From contig WION01000001.1 of NCBI GenBank assembly GCA_015039365.1, positions 1,116,001-1,180,000 on the forward strand: a stretch of 64,000 nt of DNA, written 5' to 3'. This document shows, one piece after another, positions 1 through 10,873 of the stretch. Below the pieces are notes generated by a model, which was not told the DNA's origin, did no database searches, and was given only the letters and a program-made list of their open reading frames with translations. How positions within the stretch are numbered: the stretch's first letter is position 1; each line of letters starts with the position of its first letter. A program made the position numbers and the translations under genes. Origin of the DNA: Amanita rubescens (lineage: Eukaryota; Basidiomycota; Agaricomycetes; Agaricales; Amanitaceae).

Positions 1-26
1 AAGATGAATATGTAATATGGACTTAC

Positions 27-921
27 ATCTGCCTTGACGTTCTTGTACTGGAAATGCAACTGATAAGAAATAACGGATTTCAGTACACTGTGCACTTGCC
101 TGAAGGTAGAAAGCCTACAAAACGAACAGGTCAATAACCTAAAGTCCAGTATGACCAAATGACTCACATGTTCCCAAATGTCTACGCCAATTATTGGTGT
201 ATGAGCTACGCAACAAGTCATCAAACATTAATATAAAAACCGAAGGACAAGACGTACTGATCAGAGGATCCTGGTTGGGAGTGGTGACAATCTCAAGTTT
301 CTTGGTGAATGTGTTATAACCCTTTGAGATTATTAAAACTGGGTAAAACTAGAAAGTCATCACCACACACCAGCCAACCCCAGCCACTGCCTTGGATGGC
401 TGCGGTGACTGTGTTAAACTTTGTTTTGAATGCCTCAACCGAACCAAAGTCTCGTTCAATGGCTTGCTTCAAGGGGCCGTCCTCTAATTTACCGCCTAGT
501 TCAGATTTGGGCGACAAGTTCTTCCAGAAGAGGGAGTGATTGATATGGCCTAGAAAAATTAGAGCTATGTCAGGAGCTACGTCATAGCATAGGAAGCTAC
601 CGACCTCCGCCGTTAAATCTAAATGCCGCTTGCAGGGCAATCTTTTCCTTTATGGACGGGTTCTTGAGGTAGGCGTCTTCTGCGCCGTTCAAGCCAGTCA
701 CGTAGGCTTGGTGATGTTTTTGGTGGTGAAGTTTCATGATGTCTTCGGAGATGTATGGCTCCAGGGCCTTTGGCATTGGTTAGAGAGGTTTCACTAGAAC
801 GCGTATGTTTAGATACATTGTAAGCGTACGGCAGGTCAGGAAGGGTGTGTAGCGCTGCGACAGCACGAGGTGCAGAGGTCTTAAATGCGCGAACAGCATT
901 GACGCGTGCGACGGAGAACAT
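27..921 (-). CDS. sod2: Mn superoxide dismutase, mitochondrial (3' end outside window)
   Basis: Converts superoxide to hydrogen peroxide and oxygen in the mitochondrial matrix. Exons on the minus strand: 817-921, 605-767, 371-549, 258-321, 168-205, 100-114 and 27-47; all phases fit. The first 35 codons start [14 protein letters not shown], an Arg- and Ala-rich presequence. Family signatures follow in order: [33 protein letters not shown] and [15 protein letters not shown], which hold the metal-binding His and Asp residues. The last visible exon codes YKNVKAD and ends in a donor at 21-26, so the final residues lie left of the window. The intron at 48-99 starts GCAAGT (GC-AG). Family identity is near certain; Mn rather than Fe use is inferred from fungal relatives. 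Confidence 0.95.
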
Positions 922-1043
922 GACTGACAGTTCGGATTCCAGTTCCGGCTGTTACCGTGGGTTGTTGACAAGTGTCACAAGACTACTTTAAGTTTAAGAA
1001 TGCACATACACATGTGTAGAATCCTCGTGTTCCCCAACATTGA

Positions 1044-1975
1044 ATGGGACGCTGGGCGCAGTACGACGAGGTTTGCATACAGCTCTTTTATCCCGCAATT
1101 CACCATAGATAATCACTCCTCTAGGACCAATGCAGGTTACCCGAAGACCTAGTTCGCATCGCATACGATGCAGACTCACGCCAGTATACTTTCCGTGATA
1201 CGTCGTCAGGGCAGTTGTACCGCAGTGATCCTGGCAACTCATACGGCACGTTATCCCCCGTTTCTGACCGCCTTGATTCACGACCCAATGCCTTCGCACC
1301 AACACATGGTACCGCTCCCTCTTCTGTTTCCTCCCACCGGTCTACTGACTTTGCCCCACAGACCACTCACGCTCACAGTCTGTTCAGAACCCATTTGTAA
1401 CATTCCACGATATACTGCCATCCCATGCCATAGCGACATCCCCCACAAAAGCCACCCCGCCTTCAGCCTTTGGATCCCGCTTTCGATCCTCCGCGCCCAA
1501 CCATCAACGCTCTCTGTCAGCACATGTTCCTTCATCCTCACAGACGACGAACGCCTTACACATGCGCTCCAAGTCTGTCCGCAACGAGAGTGTTCGCAGC
1601 CGCGACAAGCATGGTACTCATTCTCGTCCTCGTGACACTCAACGCCAGGGCCGCAACCAGCATGATGTCCACTCTCATTCTCGTGACACTCAGCATCAGG
1701 GCCACAACCAGCATGATATCCACTCTCATCCTCGTGACACTCAGCATCAGGGCTACAACAAGCATGACAAGCACACTCATCCTCGCGACACCCAACATGT
1801 TCAGGGTGATGTCACTTCTTCCCGTAAAAACGCGAGCAAATCAGGATTTTCTTTCTCTTCCGCGCTGCAGAGCATTTCCCGGTCGTTGACGAGCGTTTGC
1901 AACCGCACGCGGAAAGCAAATCATTCTCGACGCCATTCCGATAGCGACGCAAACAACTCGTACTTATACCTATAG
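1044..1975 (+). CDS. Agaricomycete YDAD-motif protein with repetitive His/Gln-rich tail
   Basis: Exons 1044-1070, 1125-1308 and 1362-1975 join in frame to 274 codons. The protein opens MGRWAQYDE, then RLPEDLVRIAYDAD and YTFRD, then YGTLSPV. I remember this N-terminal block from Agaricomycete proteins, some labelled CBM50/LysM, but no LysM domain is visible here. The rest is low complexity: a Ser/His/Arg-rich stretch, then three and a bit copies of a 17-residue unit around DTQHQGHNQHD, then a basic tail ending NNSYLYL. No signal peptide is seen. The first donor, GTTTGC, is weak. Function is unknown; the gene model is good because the motif spans the first intron cleanly. Confidence 0.75.
1631..1800 (+). 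repeat. 51-bp tandem repeat inside the YDAD-motif gene
   Basis: The hexamer CGTGAC recurs at 1631, 1682 and 1733, and as CGCGAC at 1784, an exact 51-bp spacing. This gives three full units and a partial fourth. The period is a multiple of three, so the repeat keeps frame and encodes a 17-residue unit. The copies differ at several bases, so it is not freshly expanded. Confidence 0.9.
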
Positions 1976-2281
1976 CCTAGAATGTAGCACTATGCTTTTT
2001 CACTTTCTTATGTTTCGTTTTCAATATCACTTTGGGACGTTTAACTGGATTCCGGAGCTACACAGAAGTAAATTATCACAACTGGGATATATGGTACAGA
2101 GAGGTACACTGATAATTTGGAACATAAATTCAAGCTTCCGCCAAGCATACTCTAGGTGGTCGTGATAGCCGCCTTTGCCATCGCTTTGGGCAGATCATGC
2201 TCTATATCTTGCATGTTGTGATGGTGAGTAACGGTAACATTCTGTGAAATAGTGAATTAAGTGCACGTTCCGGTCAGTTTT
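1976..2281. other. Intergenic space between convergent genes
   Basis: About 300 bp between the stop codons of the YDAD-motif gene (plus strand) and the CaM kinase gene (minus strand). It is AT-rich and presumably holds both 3' ends. No coding signal or RNA gene was seen. Confidence 0.6.
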
Positions 2282-3816
2282 CTAGAAACGCACATCGATG
2301 TTCTCCTGTGAAACGATGTAAGTACTGGACAGCTTATGAGAAAAATAGACACGAACCCTTTCAGACTCTTCCTTATACTTGTTAATGTTCTCACGTAGTC
2401 GCATACGTTCATTTGGTTGTTGATGCGAGTGTGCTAGTGCGGCCATCCTGTTCATAGCTTTGATACTATTCCCTGCTTTTTTCCCTGCATGCCCTCAGAT
2501 TTATAATCTTAATAAAGGAATGAATTACCAACATAGTCTTTTTGCGTTGAACGCCTTCTTCACATGCGGCAACAAGTCAGCTGGTGCTCCCTGAGAGTCG
2601 GCGACGAAATGAGGCTTCTCATCTGCCAACCACCTATGCTCAAGGATTTGCGCAGCAGTGGGCCGTTTCCGAGGATCGCTTGTCAGGCATTCCCTTACAA
2701 AGTCTTTTGCCGTCTCGGAGACATTTTCCCAGTATTCGGCAGGCTCAAATTTGTAATCGCCCGCTAAGATAGCTTCCATCTCGGCTTGTTGAGAGTCTCT
2801 GTCGAAAGGAGTGTAGCCAGCAAGAAGGAAATATGTGATGACGCCCATTGCCCAAATATCGACGGGTTTGCCATGTCCTGCTAAAACAAGCTTTGTGATC
2901 AATAAATGAAGTAATCGTCAGTGACACACATTTCTTGAAAATTTCGGGTGCCATGTACTACCAGGCCTGTTCAGGATAGGCATTAAAACTATTGATACTA
3001 CTCACACCAGGTGTCCCGCAGACTTCTGTTAACAGATGAAGTTTTTCTTCTTCCATGACTCTGCTGAGTCCAAAATCGGCAATCATAATGTCCGCATCCT
3101 CAGCTTCCGTGCGGAAAAGGAGATTTTCGGGTTTCAGGTCTGGCAAAACGTCAGATAAGCGCCCATGACTGTTTGATAAGACGAGGCCATGCCGCGATGG
3201 ACAATTCCAGAGTCGTGGATATATTTAACAGCCTTGAGGATGGTGCGCACTAGATTTGCCGCGTCTCTGCGAAGTATGATTAGCAGAAAAATAGGTGATT
3301 CAAAAGAGCTAACCATACTCTTCGTAATAATTCCCCTTGGCGCAGATCCGATCGAATAGTTCTCCTCCAGTGCAAAGATCGAAAACGAGGTATAAGTTGT
3401 GGGCTGTCTAAATAAGATGTTAAGGTAGACGATCGTACACCATGGTACAACACTGACCTCGAAGTAGTCGTGGAGAGTCACGATGTTCGGGTGGCCGCTA
3501 GATGCACGCTTCAAGACTGCTATTTCATTCCGGACCTAGTCTGGTTTGGATATCCGCAATCTGTTAGAAACAATGAGTGGCGTACCATGTGCTCCCTTCC
3601 CTCCATGAGCTTCTTATTGATGACCTTACAGGCATAATATTTGCCGGTCCCAATGTGGACTGCCTCCTTGACAATGGCATACGTTCCACTTCCTAGAGTC
3701 CTTCCAGTGCGATACTAACAATGAGCGCTTTTCTCAGGTTCTCTGTCTAGCTGACGCGCGGGCGATGATCGGTGAAGAGGACATACCTGGCAAGGAACTG
3801 TGACTGGCTGGGGCAT
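2282..3816 (-). CDS. Calcium/calmodulin-dependent protein kinase, type I
   Basis: Ser/Thr kinase activated by Ca-calmodulin. Ten exons: 3787-3816, 3586-3714, 3458-3535, 3319-3407, 3193-3266, 3006-3139, 2930-2957, 2533-2880, 2357-2484 and 2282-2305, giving 353 residues. Visible kinase motifs are [10 protein letters not shown] (glycine loop), ACKVINKK (ATP-binding Lys about 40), HRDLKPEN (catalytic Asp about 134), DFGLS (about 155) and GTPGYMAPE. The C-terminal [17 protein letters not shown] fits the autoinhibitory and calmodulin-binding helix of fungal CaMKs. The intron at 3140-3192 starts GCATGG; no GT alternative keeps the HRD motif. The last intron (2306-2356) is 51 nt and open, so retention would also be in frame. 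An alternative 5' exon is listed separately. Confidence 0.93.
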
Positions 3817-3970
3817 TTGTAAGTTCGAGTCCCTGGACTAGGATTACGGTCAGAAGAATGACAAGGCAGATGAGCACAAGGATAGTTGTAGTTAGACTTG
3901 ATGATCTAGGCGCCGATACACAGCCACTTGCACAGGCAACGGACAAAAAAGGAAATTGCGCTCAACTCAC

Positions 3971-4198
3971 ATCCGACTGCGCGCTTGACGGTGTCACTGG
4001 TCCATTTTCGACACGCCCGTCTCCTGCTTTGCGTACTTGCCCGTCTGCTCCATTCTTCATAGAAGTAGCAGTGCTGCTTTCGCGGTTCTTTTGGAGCCGA
4101 GGAAAGTTGACGGACAGGCGCTCCGAGAAACTACTGGACCTTTGTCCAGTCTGCGGGTTGTCGTTCTCGCCAGTACTCCGGCTTTGTTGTGCGCCCAT
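3971..4198 (-). other. Possible alternative first exon of the CaM kinase, with myristoylation-type start
   Basis: An open stretch of 76 codons starts MGAQQSR and ends at a GTGAGT donor (3965-3970) in phase 0. An acceptor at 3838-3840 would join it in phase 0 to 3787-3837, which reads through the downstream kinase start. The joined protein would gain a Ser-rich N-terminus with Gly at position 2, the pattern used for N-myristoylation. The implied intron is 133 nt, long for this genome. It could be a separate transcript or chance. Confidence 0.35.
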
Positions 4199-4841
4199 CG
4201 TTAGGTGGGAATCGAATATGGGTCCGCTGGGTTGGTGGTTGGTGTTAAGAAACAAAAGCCTTACCCTATAAATATTAGCGGTGTACTGCCACGCGTTTTT
4301 AGCGTGGGCCCGGGCCCGCCCCCTATGCCTTTGTCACAATGAAGGCGCAGTTGTCGCTCATTCCGGTGGATATTTCAGGGGTGTCTATAGTCCAATTAAC
4401 GCACATTCCCCCCCTTTTCCCCGTACATACGCGGTGAAAAAAAAGTGCCGTTCCCCTGGTACAGCAATGCCTTCATTGACATCACATATAATCACATATA
4501 ACCATATAGATTCCGCAGAGCTGTGCGAAGGCCTGGTACCTTGATGTTCGAATTCGAATGCACATAGGATTCGCACCTGGCAAGGTAAGACGACTGCTTC
4601 CACCAATAACCCCTATCATGAATCAAGGCAAAGGGACCCACGATCGACGGCGCGCCTGGCGCCGCGCACCGACGCTTTGTCATGTGATCAGACTCTTTTT
4701 CTCCCGACCTTTATTTCTTCAAGCCATGCATGGTGATTCGAACGACTTTTTGTTACACAATCCTGGAAAACTTATCATGACCTAATAGCATCGGTGTTGC
4801 TAAGAAGCTTCACGTCACGAGTTTGCTCCCGTCGTCTGTCA
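4199..4841. other. Intergenic region between divergent CaM kinase and ferredoxin genes
   Basis: About 640 bp between divergent 5' ends, so it should hold both promoters. The only structures I see are a short hairpin at 4289-4307 and an overlapping GGGCCCGGGCCC palindrome at 4306-4317. No convincing coding exon. Confidence 0.55.
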
Positions 4842-5549
4842 ATGCCATGTTCGTTGGCATCTCGGACTGTTATGGATAATCTTGCCCAAAGCAGACGGAG
4901 TTTTTTGACATCCGCAAGTATGTCGCATGTATTACTGTGTCAAGGACGATTCTCAATAATGCTTCCCTTTGCTGCCTTGCACAGTTGTCAAGCATGGAGG
5001 GATACAACGACCAGAACCAGGGGCAGGGTGTGTGCGTCGTCCGTGGCCTTTCAGAATATACCATGGCTTAAATGTGCTGGCTTTCGCTAGATTGAAAATT
5101 CACTTTAAGGATTCCAAAGGCACACTTCTAAAGACTGTTGAGGCTAATGAAGGAGACGACATCCTGTCAATTGCGCACGAATATGATATTGACCTGGAAG
5201 GCAAGCATTAACGAATTTCGCACTATATTACATGGCAAGCGAACACTCCACATTAGGTGCATGTGAAGGTTCAGTCGCATGCTCCACATGTCATGTTATT
5301 CCTTCCTCCAGAATACTACGACGTGCTTCCTGAGCCAGAAGATGACGAAAATGATATGCTTGACATGGCATTCGGTTTAACGGACACAAGCCGTCTCGGA
5401 TGCCAGGTAAAAATGACAAAGGAGCTAGACGGAATATCCGTTACTCTACCCGCAGCTACGAGAAATATGTTTGTTGACGGTAAGAGCCTGAGCGACTCCC
5501 GAAACCGTCTGCTGAGCTGTCACTCGTAGGGAAAAAGTCCACACATTAA
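4842..5549 (+). CDS. yah1: Mitochondrial [2Fe-2S] ferredoxin (adrenodoxin type), frame broken once
   Basis: Electron carrier for Fe-S cluster assembly and heme A synthesis in mitochondria. Exons 4842-4917, 4985-5027, 5091-5200, 5257-5479 and 5530-5549. A Ser/Arg-rich presequence is followed by [19 protein letters not shown], then the cluster motif [11 protein letters not shown] and a fourth Cys in SRLGCQVKM, and a short end VDGKKSTH. The intron at 5201-5256 starts GCAAGC. Exon 4 is one base too long: the frame that encodes the cysteines shifts at about 5301, after CHVI, into the frame that encodes [14 protein letters not shown]. No intron can absorb this. In yeast Yah1 is essential, so a base-call error is the first suspicion. 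Confidence 0.9.
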
Positions 5550-5723
5550 TGATATATATGCCGTAATACCTATGGCTAACATCTTAGTATTGGCATTAAT
5601 CAACCCACATCACCATCTCAGATAGCTAGACAAGCAACTATATAGTTTATTCCCCAACCAACGCGAATACATTTGAATTTCACTTTAAATATCACTGGAG
5701 ATCGTTTGTAAGGGGTATGTACA

Positions 5724-7308
5724 TCAAGCAACTCCATATTTTTCAATGAAACGCCCGTGGAACGATTCCAGCTTCCCAACATACTCTTCTACGCCTGGAC
5801 ACAGGCATGTCAGTCGATAATGCCATTCACCCTCTTTTTGCCCGAAACCGCTACCCGGCACAACACATATTCCTGTTTCGTCCAAGAGCTGCAGAGCATA
5901 AAAGGCATCTGGCGCCTTCCCGGCAGCACGGGCAGCCTCCTGGGCTTTCTGGGATAAGGATATTTTTGGGAAAAGGTATAGTGCTCCAGGGGAATCCACG
6001 CAGGACATGCCAGGAAGAGAATTTAATCTTTCAGCCATAACGTTAGTGCGAGAACGAAGGGCTTCGTGTATAGTATCTGTCTCTTTCTTCCACTGAGCAT
6101 AGCTCTCTTCGCCTTCCTTTGGTGGTCGGACCATGGTATCCACAGCGATCTGTCCCGACACTGGAGGGCACAAGCCCACAGATACCATTTTATAAATGAT
6201 GGCGAGAACCTCGTCGCCGACATTCGTGCATTCAAAGTAACCGCCACGACGACCACATTCGCCTGTCACGCCTTTGGATATGCTGTGGAAGGAGAAGAGC
6301 GGAATGTTGGATTGCAATCGCCGGACGACCTTCTTGAATGACGTAAACGGATGAGTTCCGGGCTTGTGAAGGTTGGCCTGGTAGACTTCATCTGCCAACA
6401 GGACCAGGGAATATTTTTCACAGAGGCGTACAATAGCCTCTTGCGTGCTCTCGTCGAGTAGCGCACCCGTAGGATTGCCGGGGTTGATGATCACGAGCGC
6501 CTTCGGGACGGTACCGTTGCGATGGCCTTGCTCGATTGCTTCTTCCACCGAGGCTGCAGAGGTTGACCAACCTTGAGACTCGTCCAGATAATATGGCATC
6601 GGGATGCCACGATGATGAGCAAGCGTTGCAGTGTAAAGCGGGTATTGGGGTATGGGAATAAGGATTCCGGATGTAGGCGAAGAAATGAGCATGTTGATGA
6701 GGAGCGAGACGCCAGCAGAGGCACCAGCAGTGAGGAAAATGTGGCTTGGATCGGCAGGATATCCATCACGCTCTAACAATTGATGAGAAGACACCAAAAT
6801 GCTATACGTGAATCACCCACCAGATATAAAATTTGCCACATTGCTACGGATGAACGGAATACCCTGGCTGTGCGAATAGGCACCTATTGAGCCGATTTCA
6901 TCTGAGAGTTCTTTAGCACGAGCAACGACATCTTTTGGGAAGACATTCGGAGCAAGCTCAGCAAGAGGAGGGTACTCTGTGAGGGCGGCAATCTTTGCGA
7001 TCGGACGATTAATGTCGAAATGTCAAAGAGATGAGGGAACACACCTGACGGATGAAAGTGATCGGAGGCTGATCTAAACCTTTCTGCTGTGGATTGCCAA
7101 TGTTGGAGCTGATGATTTTGTCGAAAGGCAGACTGGAATTGCCGTGCTGAAGGTTAACGCGATATTCCTCTGCCTTGATGGCGAGCTCGCCGCGGACAGC
7201 GTACTCGACCTTGAGAACGGCGGGGTTAAGGGAATCTATGGTAAGGGGACGCATGGGAAGATAACGAAGTGGGTGGAGGCGGGAGCGCGTCACGACTCGA
7301 TAAAACAT
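5724..7308 (-). CDS. Alanine aminotransferase (class I/II, PLP-dependent)
   Basis: Moves the amino group between alanine and 2-oxoglutarate. Exons 7045-7308, 6821-6992 and 5724-6772 give 494 residues. Visible are QHGNSSLPFDKIISSNIGNPQ near the N-terminus, NPGNPTGALLDE (about 240), LADEVYQ (about 272) and the PLP lysine in SISKG (about 312), followed by GECGRRGGYFE, typical of alanine aminotransferases. The chosen start opens MFYRVVTRSRLHPLRY, a plausible mitochondrial presequence; an upstream in-frame Met near 7392 is possible. The long open frame reaching 6797 runs through an intron, so its Met is not a start. RRP9 starts 120 bp away in the opposite direction. Confidence 0.93.
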
Positions 7309-7428
7309 TCTCTTATGGGCCTCGCAACATCCGGTCTTCGGAATGTCAGGGACCGGCCATCCGATTTTGTTGTTCATCACCCTCCAGTCCAAACACTATT
7401 TATTTTCCCGTCACATTCCACTTAAATT
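7309..7428. promoter_or_regulatory. Short bidirectional promoter, alanine aminotransferase / RRP9
   Basis: Only 120 bp separate the two divergent start codons, so both promoters must share this stretch or overlap the 5' coding ends. No motif was identified with confidence. Confidence 0.6.
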
Positions 7429-9400
7429 ATGCCTGATTCTTTTTTCACCTCAAAATCTCGCAAGCGTAAGCGTCCAGATTCGGGGGCAAAGCCACGAGTC
7501 GCTCCCGCCAAAGCGCCACAAAAGAAAAGCAAGAGGAAGGCTGCAGATGAAGAGTTGTCCGACCAAACCAACGACGAACATGAAATTGACGATCTAGATT
7601 TGAGAGCAGGTCCTGACGACGAAAGTGGAGACGAGGACGACAAAGAGACACCTGCCCAAAAGAGACTACGTCTCGCGAAGCTCTATCTTGAGAGCGTAAA
7701 AGATGATTTAGGTCAGTCTATCGATTTTTCGTTCCGCTGAAATCTCACTCGCGACACAGCTGAAGGGGAGTACGACGCTGCCGAAATCGATAAGGAAATA
7801 ATCAATGCGAGACTAAAGCAAGATGTTTTGGAGCACGCTGGCAAAATTCACCATTTCGTCGCAGATTTGGTAAATACATGTCATTGTTGACGCGCCCCTC
7901 ATAACATCCCCGTAGTATGACTTCAGCGACACATCAAGACCTATTCTTCGAGCTCGTGGTCATCGCTTGTCCGTAACCGCTGCTACCGCTTCCGAATCTT
8001 GTAGACATCTTTTTACTTCTGGCAAGGAGGGATCCATCATACGTTGGGACCTCCATACTGGAAAACCATTGAATACTTTTTACAAAGTTCGGCCACATTC
8101 GCGTGTTGAGAAGGGAAAAGGCAAAGCAACGAATGTAACCGAAACAAAAGGGCACACTGATGAACTGTTTGCACTTGCTGTCAGCAGCGATGGCAAATAT
8201 CTTGTGAGCGCGGGGAAAGATAGGCGAATTGGTGTATGGGATGCGGAAAAGGGTGAATGGATACGTGCCTTCAGCGGCCCTCTTGGTCACAAAGATACGA
8301 TATCCGTACGTCTACTATCACTTTGATTATATTCTACTCACCTGATATAAGGATACAATAGGCCTTGACATTCAGAAAAGGCACACATCAACTGTATTCT
8401 GCCTCATTTGACCGGACGCTCAAAGTATTTGATTTGTCACCCAATGTCATGGGCTACGTCGAAACTCTGTTTGGACACCAAGACAGAATCATGTCAATCG
8501 ATTCGCTACGGTCTGAGACGTGCGTAAGTGTTGGCGCACAGGACAAGACAGCCCGCTACTGGAAAATTGTGGATGAGACGCAACTCCTGTTCCGCGGCGG
8601 GGGACGGAGCCGGATACGAGAAGTTCTTGAAGGCGGTTTGCGTGCAGATGATGAAGGCGAGGTGTTGGATGACGATGAAGCGACGGACGGTCCTTCGAAG
8701 AAAAAATCGGCTCACAAAGAATTGATGAAGAAATTCATTCGAGGGCAGCCTAGAGTGCATAGCAATGGTTGATGAGACTACATTTGTTACCGGTGGTGAC
8801 AGTGGGTGTGTGAGATGTCCCAAAGGAGTGCCCGACGAATGTACTAATGCTAATCCAGGTCTATCTGCTTATGGACGACCCAGAAGAAAAAACCCGTCTT
8901 CACACAACCATTAGCCCATGGTCTTGATGAATTGCATACACCCGATGCTGGGTTAATTCAAAAACCAAGATGGATAACCGCTTTAGGTTGTCTCCGTTAT
9001 TCGGATCTGTTCGCTTCGGGTAAGCAATACTTTGGGTTCACGGGCTCTCAACACAAATTATAATCCAGGTTCATGGGATGGCTCAATCCGGCTATGGAAG
9101 ATCGATGTCAAAGCTAAATTATTTTCGTTAGTGGGAACAATATCAGCATCCGGTGTAGTGAATTCGCTTCAGTTGCTCGCTGCACCCAAGGACTTTACCT
9201 CAATAATACGGTGGACATCAGCATCAGAGGGGGAAAGTGTAATCAATGCTGCCAATGGAAAGAAGAGTGCGTTTCCCGTCTTGCTCGTGGCCGGAATGGG
9301 ACAGGAACATAGGTTTGGCCGGTGGATTAAAATTGGGAAAGAAAGCAAGGGCATGAATGGGGCCATAGTTACACTTCTACAACCCAGACGGACGTCATAA
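7429..9400 (+). CDS. rrp9: U3 snoRNP WD40 protein Rrp9 (U3-55K), frame broken once
   Basis: Binds U3 snoRNA and acts in 18S rRNA processing in the nucleolus. Exons 7429-7711, 7760-7869, 7916-8305, 8362-8805, 8859-9019 and 9069-9400, about 572 residues. The N-terminus is Lys- and acid-rich (nuclear), then WD40 repeats: TSGKEGSIIRWD, GHTDELFAL, SAGKDRRIGVWD, SASFDRTLKVFD, GAQDKTARYW and GSWDGSIRLWK. Exon 4 carries one extra base: the frame of KKSAHKELMKKF shifts at about 8740 into the frame of EGSLECIAMVDETTF. The exon length confirms the mismatch (444 nt, out of phase by one). Either an assembly error or a real lesion. Confidence 0.92.
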
Positions 9401-9547
9401 TAGCCCCGTCTGGCCCACAGGACCAATACTAAACTGGGATCTGACCCCTTATCTTCACTTGTGATCGATGTGATCAGCTAATCTTGTTCCTATCTACCGT
9501 CATCACCTCACTGCGATATTGAAAGATCCTAAAAGCCTGTTTGCAAT

Positions 9548-10705
9548 ATGTCTTACAGTGTATGTAAACTTTTCGAACGCTCAACGCTCTAGAACTACCA
9601 CGATTCTGTAGTATGGCCCGGGCGCAGGAGGATATGGTGCTCCGCCGCCAACCAATTACGCCCAACCGCCCGTCCAAGTCAGTGGTTCATTCACCTCGCG
9701 TCTCTTACCGACCGGTGTTTCCAGGCTTACGGCGGCAGATTTGTTCCTCCCCCTCCTCCTGGCGCTGATCCACAGTGAGTTTGTTTCCCGCCGACCTTAT
9801 CTGCAATGGTCTGACTCTGAGTCAGACTATGGAGCTACTTTGCTAATGTCGACCGAGATCGCTCGGGCGCTATCAGCGCAGTCGAGCTAGGTAAGCTTTC
9901 TTAGTGGTATACTGAATCATGGCCCTGACACTTTGTTCAGAACGTGCATTGGTGAACGGCGACTGGAGCCGTACGTTTCTTGGAAATGATCATGGCCTAT
10001 TTGAACCCGTAGTGCATAGCCTTTGACATTGATACTGTCAAGCTCCTCATGAGTATTTTCGTAAGTTTTCACGTTGTCTACTTCAATTATACGACTCAGC
10101 CACGCTAGGACGTCGATCGCAGTGGGACGATCGGATTTAACGAGGCATAGATTTTAACGTCATTAATCACAATCTCCGTGCTGATCGTCACTACCTAGTT
10201 TGTCGGTCTCTGGAAATACATTAAGGCAACTGGTATTTGATAGTCGGTGCAATTATAAAACTTACATTTCGCACAGGACTGGCAAAACGTTTTTGCCCAT
10301 TTTGACCGAGACCGATCTGGCACCATCGACGAGGAAGAGATGCGAAATGCTCTCACGCAGTTCGGGTCAGTTTGCTATTTACTTGGCCCAAGCAGCTTTT
10401 TCATCCATTACCAGTTATAACCTTTCTCCGCCGCTCCTTAGTCTGCTACAGAAGAAATATGGTGGGGCTATTTACCCTTTTCCTGGTTCACGAGAATACA
10501 ACTGACATCACTCCCCTGTTTGGGGATAGATATTAAAGCTTATGCAGGTCGTGGCCGTAGTGGCATCAATTTCGACCGTTTCGTGCGCGCGTGCGTTGTG
10601 GTGAAACAGCTGACGGAGTCGTTCCGCCGCTTGGATACGGATCGGGATGGCTGGGTTCAAATGAGCTATGATCAGTTTATGCACACCATATTGAGCTTGC
10701 CGTAG
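9548..10705 (+). CDS. Penta-EF-hand calcium-binding protein (ALG-2/peflin type)
   Basis: Calcium sensor; fungal relatives act in stress signalling and ESCRT-linked membrane repair. Eleven exons: 9548-9559, 9612-9677, 9725-9774, 9826-9890, 9941-9970, 10020-10060, 10109-10144, 10199-10225, 10277-10365, 10415-10461 and 10530-10705, giving 212 residues. A Gly/Pro/Tyr-rich N-terminus precedes EF-hand loops DRDRSGAISAVE, DVDRSGTIGFNE, DRDRSGTIDEEE and DTDRDGWVQ; a fifth, degenerate hand lies around GRSGINFDRF. Two introns (10145-10198 starting GCATAG and 10226-10276 starting GCAACT) use GC donors flanking a 27-nt exon. No GT alternative preserves FNEFVGLWKYIKDW. Confidence 0.93.
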
Positions 10706-10873
10706 TAACAGGGTATTGGTAATCCATGGTAATCTAGCGATGCTTATTGGCTAACGAATGTGACAAAAAATCAACGCGTTATCATTGGCGCATCGCCATT
10801 GGCTGCGCCGGTCCGACTTGTGTCACCATAAAGTTGACAGTTCACTCTCTCCCTTTAATCTATTCTATCTACT

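Noticed and set aside
3815..3845. T-loop-like GTTCGAGTCC
   Set aside because: Resembles a tRNA T-arm but the flanks do not pair and no acceptor, D or anticodon arm can be placed.
6773..6797. Upstream Met of the longest aminotransferase frame
   Set aside because: It lies inside an intron (6773-6820). Splicing to 6821-6992 rebuilds the conserved region before RDGYPADP.
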